DNA from: Glebionis coronaria
Taxonomy: Eukaryota > Streptophyta > Magnoliopsida > Asterales > Asteraceae
Assembly (NCBI GenBank): GCA_025667525.1
Contig: CM046874.1
Coordinates: forward strand, 286,480,380 to 286,544,379
Length of the DNA stretch: 64,000 nt
Direction of reading: 5' to 3'
Part shown: in pieces, positions 34,097-43,172 of the stretch
How positions within the stretch are numbered: the first letter of the stretch is position 1
How the letters are laid out: every line of letters begins with the position of its first letter
Position numbers and translations under genes: made by a program
The notes under the pieces: generated by a model
Seen by the model: the letters and a program-made list of their open reading frames with translations, nothing else
Told to the model about the DNA's origin: nothing
Database searches by the model: none

Positions 34097-34948
34097 TAAG
34101 CTCGTGAATTTTTCTTTTACGTTTATTGTTTGTTTTTTCTTGTAATCTCCTAATGGAGTTTGAAGTATATGGACGATTTTGTAATCAATTGGTATCTCGT
34201 ACAACATCTTGTTAATATGATTTAACTTTCTTGGTACTATGTCATGATGCTTTTTATAAATTAAGTCATACGGAGTATATGATCATGCACTATCATATAT
34301 GACACTCAAGAAAAACTTAGATTTATTAAATAAAGAATCTGATGAATTCATGATTACAACAAAGAGTATGCACAATTAATAATCAAACACTTGTTCATAA
34401 CATAAAAATGTACTTTTGAACAGAATCATATATGATAATTCAAACCGAACGTAACCTAATGTAAAATCATATATGATATACCTCTGATATCATATATGAT
34501 AACAATTTATACAAAATCAAAAAAATGCACAAAAAAACAGATTATCAAATGATGAATTCATGAACAACGCCTACTCCGTCTTGATCCTTAAAACATATCC
34601 ATGCACATCCTCTTGTTATAATCAACATCCCTCTCTGCTTTGCTCCAAAGCTGCCAATCGCACCATCTCTGTCTGACTGCATTTATAAAAGATAAAAAGA
34701 ACATATTATGCAACATTTTAACACCAAAATAAATTACTCATATATATGATAGAAGACAAGTTTCAAGAGTTTATATTGATTTTCTAAAAAATACTCATAC
34801 AGAATCTGTTTTTCCTATGGTTTATTTGATATATCATATATGATAGTTATATCATATATGATATATCATCAGTTATCATATATGATATATCTATCATATA
34901 TGAAAAGAGATGATATATCATATATGATATATATATATCATACATGAT
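33764..34948. repeat. ATCATATATGAT palindrome cluster
   Basis: About 15 exact copies of the 12-base palindrome, usually inside TATCATATATGATA, and a few one-base variants. Exact copies start at 33764, 33783, 33807, 33826, 33919, 33938, 33961, 33980, 34425, 34466, 34489, 34833, 34851, 34875 and 34917. They occur on both arms of the MULE-like element and not elsewhere that I saw. Confidence 0.9.
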
Positions 34949-35630
34949 ATATCAAGCTTATTGCAGCCTACATCAGCAAACTTAATCCAACTTACATAAA
35001 ATACCTTACGATTTGTCAACATAAGCTAATAAGCTAGCTTATTCATAACTCTCGTGTAATTTGTAAGCTTATTCACATAACTCCTATCTAATTCTCAAGA
35101 TTATTTATAACTCTCATATAATTAAAAATCTTATTCAAACAAATAAGCTTATTCACATAAATCACCTAAATAAAAGCTAATTAGAATAAATTGATCAAAA
35201 TAAAAACAATCAATCGGAATAATTCGATCAAAATAAGAACTATCAATCGGCATATTTCGTTCAAAAAAGCTAATGAAAATAAATTAATAAGTTTATTCAA
35301 AATCAAATAAGCTAAAAAAAATAAGCATAGATTATAAGAATACAAACCTGAAATGAATTCGTGTTAAGTAATCGATCTAATTAATCGATTGTGATGGATT
35401 CATGATGATGTTGTGATTGTTCGCTTCAAATTTTAGAGAGAGAAAGTAGATCGGGGTAGAGAGAGAAGTGAAAGAACGGGGTGTGTGTTTTTATGAGAAA
35501 GAAAGGAGAAAGTTGTGTAAATTGGGGATTTAATCTCAGCCCTTGAATGAGATGGAGATGGATGGTGGAGATGAGTCCCCTTATATCCTAAAAAACTTTG
35601 GTATCCAAAAGAACTTAAATCTTAATATTT

Positions 35631-37932
35631 TTTTAATAATTAATTACTTACAATAATTGTGCGCTTGTTAACTACAACACCCCGATGTAATTTTTTGAAA
35701 TCAAAACCGTATTATGATATGAACATGATAGTTTATCATGTATTTTTAATACGATCCAACATGGGTAAATCGAATCTTACACCCTTTATAGACTCATTTC
35801 ATTATCTTAATTATATATTAAAATACAATAAAATTACAACAAAAGCAATTGAAAAAAACTACCTCATCTTGCACATATACATGGTCTGATAGACTATTCA
35901 TAATGTCAAACTACATCTTCATATATTACATGAAATAAGATATTTAATAAAAACAGAGATTAGTTAAGGAAAGTCGAGAAACAAAACTTCCAAATGATAT
36001 TTGTTGGAGTACCAAGAGTAAACCAGCTCCTAGTGAAGAGGACTTTTTTTTCTTTGAAATATGGAGAAAACTCTAATTCATAGAGACTGAAATGTCATCT
36101 ATTAGAGCAAGCAACTGTGTACCATGCCTTATTCACTGTCCCTAGCTTGGTCTTCATATGATTGGATGATCTGACAGTTTAGATATATGAAACTTAACGA
36201 ATACATATTGCAAAGTACAAATAAAAATTCAAACGTGGACTTAAGTATGCGAGTACTTAATAATCCCTTTGGGCCTTGAATACGTCCTCGACAATATCAA
36301 CTATCATAGAAACCACATCACACATTAAACTACTTTGACAATAATAGGCACCCATGACTCTTTGAGTCCATTATCTCTTATTCAATCATACGTTAATCTA
36401 ACTTATAGGAGAGTATTTAAGCTACCAGATTGTGTTTGTTTATTACCATAATAATAAAGAAAGAAGTGTATTGTAAGATTGATAAAGTCAACAAACCTGT
36501 ATCACCGCCATTAGCTGCATATTTACGTCATTGGGTTGAACACACATGTCTATTTGAAATACTTCCCACAATCATGCAACCAAATCACATATAATTATAA
36601 AAAACAAATCATGCGACCAAAAGTGACAACACATCCATTGCATCATCAATTATACTTAAGACTAAAATAGAAGAGTATAAATTTATTGTCAAACAGATTA
36701 CACTATGAGAAATTTCTAACACAAAGATGATGAAAAATAGCTAATTGTGTAGTATTTAAGAAACTTCTTTATTTAGTGTTGCTTCTTTGAATGTTGCATT
36801 TGGTCCTTCATGGACAACATCTTCAACAACTTCTTCGTCATCTGAATATTCGATATGAATGACATCATCCTACTTGCAGTTCATCAAATTCTTTTCACGT
36901 TTGAGTTGTTTCATATCCATAGTCGAATGAAAGTGGAATGGGAGTACCTGACTGTTGGCCATGTTTATATGAAGTTTGATGGTTTCTTAACCACAAAGCC
37001 GCCAAAAGAATCAAAGGGTTAGATATGGTCAAATGTTGATTTTGTTCATGCGACTCACTTTATATAATGGTTTTGGGAAGCACAATGGCGTCAAAAGTAG
37101 AAGTTTTGAAGTTCCAAATTGAAGGAAAGTTAGTTAAAAGAGATATAGTATATGGTCATGTCACTATCAAGTTTGTATTTATCCTTTCTGTATTTTATAA
37201 AACGTGTGCAAATTAAGCCCCACATGATAATATGAGATAAGTATGAGTAATTATTAAGGTCTAGATTAATTCAACTACCGATCCTACGGTATGAAAAGCA
37301 TGCCAGGTCAACTTTTTTTATCTATATAGCAGCGATAATAAATAAAGAGAATTCACATGTTATTTGTAAAAAAACATGAAAAAATCAAAAGCCGGCCAAG
37401 TCTCGAGAATTAGGTTGACTCGGGTCACTTCAAACCCGACAGGTCTAATCGTGTTTCGAAAATGTAAAAACCGACTTAAAATGATCCGTTTTTTGGTTGA
37501 AATTATTTCTAGATATAATTGCCTTCATTATTCAACTGACTGACCATTACATTTTATAATCTCTAAAAGAGTATTATAGAAGCAACATATGTGAGTTAAG
37601 CCTAACAAACATAACAAAGCACATCGTTAGAGAATACGATACGTATTTCGAATACGATCGCGACTGATATATGCGAAGTTTTAGGGAGTATGAAACATCT
37701 AGCTATGCGTAACTAGGAAGCCGGGGTTCGGGTCGTCGACCAAAAAGACGACGACATATATACCGCGTCAGCGAGAAGACACATAACAACGTTAATTGGT
37801 GACTATTTTAGCGATAATGAGACTCTTTCAAAATATTCGGAAGAGAAATTCTGGCAAATGTATCACATGAATCTTATACTTTTTAAAGAGATCGTAGAAA
37901 CTAGAAGGGGGGTTGAATAGTTTCTTAAATTT
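35631..37932. other. Unassigned region between MULE-like element and copia C
   Basis: AT-rich sequence with only short frames. A weak coding remnant is at 36753-36965 (- strand). The end, from at least about 37890 (AGAAGGGGGGTTGAATAG), probably belongs to the LTR of copia D, because sequence continuous with it resumes at 50121 after copia C. Where that LTR begins is not visible. Confidence 0.5.
36753..36965 (-). pseudogene. Decayed acidic C-terminal coding remnant, unknown family
   Basis: On the - strand one frame reads GQQSGTPIPLSFDYGYE, then meets a stop. Another frame continues DDVIHIEYSDDEEVVEDVV and some 19 more residues to a stop at about 36755. The strongly acidic, uninterrupted tail looks like a real protein end, but I do not recognise it and it may be chance. 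Confidence 0.25.
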
Positions 37933-38397
37933 TGTTGGGACTATTAGATATAGATCTTGCAGCCTGTCAGGACCGGTGAATGACTTCTGTAATCACAAGT
38001 CAAATCACAAAGAGACTCTATACACAATATGAATGTAGAATATAAATATAAACAAGAGAAACAGAATAACTATGAAGACTTGATCCTTTCTAAGGATTTC
38101 TAATATTAATAAAGACTAGAACTACGTTTTTTGAATGTCCATCTAACCCTTCTGCCTAAGGTTCCTTTTATACTACAAGGAAACCCTAATACAGCTTACA
38201 AGAAAACGTGTAAAACTGATATGCATATCTTCTCCTAATATAACTCATGCATATCCTAACAGAATATTAGGTAAATAACAATGTTTGACTTTGACTAGGA
38301 CCAGGAGCAGGACTTGCTCCTACTACGACTAGGACCAGGAGGAACTACATACCTCCTAGTCTACCTATTACATATAACTATTACAATGGTCCTAACA
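37933..38397 (-). repeat. Copia C 3' LTR
   Basis: 465 bp. On the element strand it begins TGTTAGGACC and ends GTCCCAACA. The TATA box TATAAAAG is at 38165-38172 (- strand). It is rich in AGGACCAGGAG-like short repeats. Confidence 0.96.
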
Positions 38398-38593
38398 ATC
38401 CTCCACTAAACTTGAATTTGACCTGTTGAGTTCAAGTTTCCTGGAAAACGCGCAAATAAAGCCCGAGGATTGTAACAGCAAAACAAACAGCAACATCAAT
38501 AAGATAAGAATCAGAAGAACAGCCGCAAATCACTAGAAGCTTCTCCAAAGCTTGTAACAAATCAGCATCGTGTTGAATCTTCTCAGCAACATG

Positions 38594-39040
38594 AGCAGAT
38601 TTGATGAGCCTTTACCAAGTAGCTGCTCGCTCTTGGGCTAGCTAGTCATTCTGGTGGAATAAGCATCACCCTGGGAGACTAGAACCCAGCCCAACTCTTA
38701 GAACGTGAATCAATGGTGAGTGGGGGTACCCTGATGATTTTAGGCAAACCATCACAGCCGTCAACGGATTTGATGCGTCTTTACCAGAAGCCGTACCCCT
38801 CTGGACTCGCCAACTCTTAGCAATTAAGCATCGGTGAGTTGAACACCCTATAGCTTTAAGCAAGCTATTACAGCTGTCAACGGATTTGATAAGATCTTTA
38901 CCAAGAGCCGTACCCCCTTGGATTAGCCACTTTTCAGTCCAATACTATGGCAAGTGAAAACCATCCAGTTTTAGGTAACCTGGCAACCATCAACGGATTT
39001 GATAATCGCACCAGGAGCCGTACCCTCAAGGTGAATCAAC
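38594..39040. repeat. Degenerate tandem array, unit about 115 bp, copia C
   Basis: CAACGGATTTGAT, followed after a few bases by TTTACCAnnAGCCGTACCC, starts at 38762, 38878 and 38991. A more diverged copy begins near 38594. Intervals are 116 and 113 bases for the clear copies. Confidence 0.8.
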
Positions 39041-39224
39041 TTTTTCTTGTCGATGAGACATGGTAAGTTGAGAACCATTTGTTGTGTGGACCACGTCCAA
39101 CACCAAGTGAAACCAAGGACCAGAACCATCTCAAACCAGGAACCACATTTTGAACCAGCCAAGGGATATTATGTACAAGTAGAAAAGCTAAACTGTGTTA
39201 AAGTATAAGCAGATATTATATAAA

Positions 39225-39227
<3 letters not shown>

Positions 39228-39274
<47 letters not shown>

Positions 39275-39284
39275 TAATTTTTAT

Positions 39285-39318
<34 letters not shown>
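39228..39318. repeat. TA microsatellite and poly-T tract
   Basis: About 38 bases of alternating TA followed by T-rich sequence including one run of about 30 T. Length errors in assembly are likely here. Confidence 0.95.
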
Positions 39319-39323
<5 letters not shown>

Positions 39324-39419
39324 TATAAAGAATAAAAGTCACCAATCACTATACATATTGGTGAAAAGAATCAAAATAAAAACAAAAATCAAAGTATAAT
39401 TACTTACAACCCATTCACC

Positions 39420-42400
39420 TTACATACCAGAAGCTGCCTTCTTATCCGCCAACAACCGTGCTTGAATACCCTCGACCAAAGATGTGGCCATACTCGACTC
39501 ATTCCCAGAAGGAGCAGTAGAAATCTGCAAATGACTTGCCAACATTGCTTCCATGGAAGAAATAGTCAAAGGATACACAACATCCGTCAACATAAACGCC
39601 ACATGACCAGAACCTAACTCCAACACATGTACTCCACAACCAGCATAGAGCTTCCAGCGAACAATCTCCCATTGCATTTGATCTTGCCATACACCCAAAG
39701 GAGTAGCAGATGGAGGAGGATCCAACATAAGCTTGAGATCAGCCCAAAGACGAATACCAGGCCAGGAAGACACCGCCATTGGGTCAAATGGCATACTAGA
39801 ATCAACAAGCCCAAACAATGCCATAAGATCCATCCGGTCAGCCCATGATAACACACCCTGCAAACTCGTGACCAATCGCACAGTCCCATCACTCAAAGTA
39901 ATCCGATGAGAGACGCCACCAGGAAGTGTTGTAGACCTCTCAACCGTATAACCCGTAATACTTCCATTGCCTAAAGGTAAGTCAGAATCACTATCTGAAG
40001 CTGCATCAATTAAGTTTTCAGGATCACGCTTCTCAAAAGGAACTGATTTACCGCGGCGAACACGACGAGTAAGTTTCTGGCGAGTGGAACGTCGAGGCGT
40101 GGGAGCCGAAGGAGTGGATTCAACCTTCACCTGAACTTCAGCAACAGCAGGAGAAGCAGTAGGAGTAGACTCAGGAACATGTCCACCCAAAGAACCACTA
40201 GGAGCTGCATCAGAAGTGGGAGTAGGTTGTGTTGCAGAAACTTGTGGTGATGAAGATGGCACATCAGATGGAGCAACAACAGGTATGGTGGAATCAACAA
40301 AAATGCTTGCAGGAACAGGAGTGGTGGAAGTACCAGGTGTGGTGGGGGAAGCATGAGTGGTGGTGGTTGTCACAAAGATAGTAGTAGCAGGACCAGTAGT
40401 AGAACCAATAGGCGCAACCAAGGGTGTAGTAGAAGGACCAACAGAAACAGCACCAGAACCAGAAGAACTACCATTGGAACCAGGAATGGGCATGGATGAA
40501 GAAACAGTAGAAGTAGCAGGCATCGAAGCAGTCACACCACGAGGATGGTAAACAAATTTCTCCGGTATAGGTTGACTCGCACGCCTCACCATATTCTCAT
40601 AAAGTTTCTTGAGCTCATCAAAAGTCAAAGCCCGCACCCGAGCCCAAGTCCAAGGAGCATTGAAATGAGCAGCAGATTGAAATTTGACATAACGTTGCAT
40701 CTGCTGGCGCTGCTCAGCCTGAGAAAGAGGTCTGTTCCTACGCTGTTTCTTGAGTTCCTCAGCAAGAGTCAACTGATGCTTACGCATCATTACCATAGCA
40801 CGCGGAATGCAGTTGTGTTCATCAACATCATCACCCAACAAATCTTTAAACTGAGCATAATCCCGAGTGAGAACAGTTAACACTTGCATCCATTCGCCAT
40901 CAGTCCAGTGCATAGCATCATGCTGAATTTGCGCACGCCTTCGCTCACGGAGCTCTTCCTCAGCAGCAATGTCCTCCGCATCAAGCTCAGCCTGAACTCG
41001 ACGAGCAGCCTCTTCACCAAGTCTGTCTTCTTCAAGTTGGCGACGAGAGCGCTTGCGGGTTGGAGATGGAGGATCAGTCATTGGAGCTTTGCCCTTTGGA
41101 TCATGAGAGGGATCAGCATGAGAACCAGCAGCAGCATCAGAAGCACCACCCATAGAAGGGGGAACAGTACTAGAAGAAGGAGCATTGGAGGACATTGGAG
41201 GACCAGGCAGATCATCATAAACTTTATCAGCAAAGGCCGCCTTTGCCAGCAACGTCAAGCCATCCTCAACATTCTCCGAACCCTCATCCTCAGACTCGGA
41301 AAGAACCACATGCTTCTTTCGACGACGCTGTTGATTCTCCAATACCTTAATACGATCGGCCAGGGGAAGAACAAATTCCCGTGTGAGCTTCCGATGTTGG
41401 TTCAAGTCAGCTTCCAAGCAAATCATCCTCTCATGGTACCTGTGCATAAGATCTAGCAAAGATGTCAGAGTAGTAGGCTCCTCTGCCTGCCCACCAAGAG
41501 AGCTTGGATCAGGGAAAGCATCACGGGAGCCCAAAGCAACATTGGGGTCAACGTGTGGAGAACTAGCAGCAAAGGGGATATCAGTCGAGTGTGGGGCAGG
41601 ACTAGGAGGTGGAGTCTCCACAAATGGAGACCTTTGTGGAGCCGAGGAAGGACCAGCCTTGGGAGGGGATGGTTGTTCAACCACCACCTCCTCAACTAGC
41701 TCCTCCTCTACCACAGGAGTGGCATCACCAGCAGGAGCCTCCTCCTCCTCCATGGGGTCATCATCTAACACAACCAACTCAGGAGCCTCCTCCTCCTGAC
41801 CTATAGGACCCTGAGCCAAACCCATCATGGCTTCAGTCAAGGGCCTCCAATACCCAGTAAACCCATGCATCATGTTGTAATACACTTTTGCTGTCAGTTT
41901 AGATGGTACATGCTCAGCCCTATCACGTGGAAAGCAAACAAGTATTTCTTGAATAAACCTAGGGTACATAAGAAACTTTTTCCTAGAACCAGCAGTTGAC
42001 AAATTACTAGACATCCCCTCAAAGATATAATGTGAAAAGTTAAACACTCTACCCTGGGCTAAACATACAAGACCAGTAGCCAAAGGAGTAGGGAACGCAT
42101 CCCAACTCCCCGACTTGGGACTCAAACAATGGATTAAATAGTGAACCAGAAGCTTCCACTGAGGAGAAAACCTATTCTTTTGGAAGTTAAACTTCCCCCC
42201 ATGTTCATAACCTATGGCAGCCATACCCTCTAATACTTCCGAATTTGGAAGTGATACAACACCCCCCTCATCCTGAAGATGAAGAGAAGATCGAATAGAG
42301 GCTTCAGTGACCACATAAGCACGTCCATCTATGGTAGCATGGATTGCTCGTGGACGTCCAGCCACATTCACAAGTTCAGCAGACGCCCAAAATTGACGTA

Positions 42401-42554
42401 CCACACTATCATATATGGTAGGACAAACAGTAAATGCATACCTTAAGTTTGAAGCTTCAATAAACTCCAAGATATCAGCAAAATGTTCACTATTAGGACC
42501 ATCCCCCAGATAAGCAACACGATTATGAGCAGGTTGATAAGCAAGAGCAGCCAT
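39420..42554 (-). CDS. Extra 1,044-aa ORF downstream of copia C pol
   Basis: An intact single frame from MAALAYQPAHN to a stop at 39420. Residues 1 to about 248 form a globular domain (FADILEFIEASNLRYAFTV, VRQFWASAE, VVTEASIRSSLHL, KLLVHYLIHCLS, FNFSHYIFEGM, LMYPRFIQEIL). An acidic Pro/Glu linker follows (about 252-345), then predicted helical charged segments (about 365-415 and 500-660) with basic clusters TRKRSRRQ and, later, RRSTRQKLTRRVRRGK. A Ser/Thr/Pro linker covers about 670-820 and a C-terminal domain about 855-1044 (LWADLKLMLDP, VRWKLYAGCGVHVLEL, VYPLTISSMEAML). I recall similar N- and C-terminal blocks in polyprotein tails of Asteraceae copia elements. No signal peptide or membrane segment is evident, so env is not supported. 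Function unknown; the basic clusters suggest a nuclear or nucleic-acid role. Confidence 0.85.
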   Translation of the reverse strand: MAALAYQPAHNRVAYLGDGPNSEHFADILEFIEASNLRYAFTVCPTIYDSVVRQFWASAELVNVAGRPRAIHATIDGRAYVVTEASIRSSLHLQDEGGVVSLPNSEVLEGMAAIGYEHGGKFNFQKNRFSPQWKLLVHYLIHCLSPKSGSWDAFPTPLATGLVCLAQGRVFNFSHYIFEGMSSNLSTAGSRKKFLMYPRFIQEILVCFPRDRAEHVPSKLTAKVYYNMMHGFTGYWRPLTEAMMGLAQGPIGQEEEAPELVVLDDDPMEEEEAPAGDATPVVEEELVEEVVVEQPSPPKAGPSSAPQRSPFVETPPPSPAPHSTDIPFAASSPHVDPNVALGSRDAFPDPSSLGGQAEEPTTLTSLLDLMHRYHERMICLEADLNQHRKLTREFVLPLADRIKVLENQQRRRKKHVVLSESEDEGSENVEDGLTLLAKAAFADKVYDDLPGPPMSSNAPSSSTVPPSMGGASDAAAGSHADPSHDPKGKAPMTDPPSPTRKRSRRQLEEDRLGEEAARRVQAELDAEDIAAEEELRERRRAQIQHDAMHWTDGEWMQVLTVLTRDYAQFKDLLGDDVDEHNCIPRAMVMMRKHQLTLAEELKKQRRNRPLSQAEQRQQMQRYVKFQSAAHFNAPWTWARVRALTFDELKKLYENMVRRASQPIPEKFVYHPRGVTASMPATSTVSSSMPIPGSNGSSSGSGAVSVGPSTTPLVAPIGSTTGPATTIFVTTTTTHASPTTPGTSTTPVPASIFVDSTIPVVAPSDVPSSSPQVSATQPTPTSDAAPSGSLGGHVPESTPTASPAVAEVQVKVESTPSAPTPRRSTRQKLTRRVRRGKSVPFEKRDPENLIDAASDSDSDLPLGNGSITGYTVERSTTLPGGVSHRITLSDGTVRLVTSLQGVLSWADRMDLMALFGLVDSSMPFDPMAVSSWPGIRLWADLKLMLDPPPSATPLGVWQDQMQWEIVRWKLYAGCGVHVLELGSGHVAFMLTDVVYPLTISSMEAMLASHLQISTAPSGNESSMATSLVEGIQARLLADKKAASGM

Positions 42555-43172
42555 GGATCTTGATGAATGGATTGAAGAAGGATTTAGATTGGGATGAGAG
42601 GAGTAGAAGCGGTTTTTGTGTGTGTTTTAATTGTAATGAGTGTATGTTGACCATATAGGAAGAAAATAGTAACTGTTCATTGACCCCTATTAATGGGGGG
42701 TTGCCCTTTCAAATTAAGCCATAATGGCATACTAACCACTTGCCCTTTTTAACATAATAACTTACCCCCAATTTATTTGATGAATTCAAACTTGTAAATA
42801 TCAGAATTGGAAGCGTTGACCAAAAGTCAAAGTGCACAATAGTCGGACCAGGAGCAAAACGTGATTAGTAAAGGACAAAAGGAATGAACAGTAGCCAGAC
42901 CAGTACCAGCACCCATAGCCAAACACCACTAGACTGGGAAGGATTTGAGACCACCAGAAGGCATCCAATCATAACTAGAAGCTGACCAAATAGGACCAGA
43001 AGCCAGTCATGTAAGGCCATATCCATCAGAAGAGAGCAAAAATCCTTCATCAGAAACACCACACACCACCAGAACCAAGAAAGTATGTTGTTAAATACTA
43101 CAAATACGTTAGACGAACCTAATATGTACACAAAGCCTCCCCTTAGGCTTTGCCTCCCCTCAATCCTAGACT
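42555..43172 (-). other. Spacer between copia C pol and extra ORF
   Basis: About 620 bp lies between the pol stop and the ATG of the extra ORF, without convincing coding content. How the downstream ORF is translated is unknown; a spliced subgenomic RNA or an internal promoter here would explain it. A frame of 103 codons at 42865-43176 has no recognisable motif. Confidence 0.55.

Larger units (their letters stand above)
33152..35621. mobile_element. Mutator-like (MULE) non-autonomous element, candidate
   Basis: TTAATATTT occurs at 33143-33151 and 35622-35630, a 9-bp direct repeat as expected for Mutator-type insertion. The DNA just inside these repeats forms inverted termini that align without gaps for 47 bases, with about 31 identities by eye, beginning GAG/GAT and ending GGATAnAAGGGGAC. 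Similarity then continues more loosely (TCCATCTC). No transposase is visible. Both arms resemble promoter, CT-rich 5' UTR and an AT-rich intron in divergent orientation. The AT-rich duplication could be chance, but its exact register with the inverted termini argues otherwise. Confidence 0.6.
38398..39419 (-). other. Copia C 3' untranslated region with tandem repeats
   Basis: Between the extra ORF and the 3' LTR. It holds a degenerate tandem array (38594-39040), a TA microsatellite (39228-39266) and a T-rich tract to about 39318. The polypurine tract is at the inner LTR border (38398-38408). No ORF of note. Confidence 0.85.

Noticed and set aside
33764..34948. Repeat-spacer arrangement resembling a CRISPR array
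   Set aside because: The repeat is a short palindrome at irregular spacing inside a plant transposon; no cas genes and no uniform spacers.
41383..41799. Plus-strand frames opposite the 1,044-aa ORF
   Set aside because: Low-complexity antisense shadows of the acidic and Ser/Pro linkers on the other strand.
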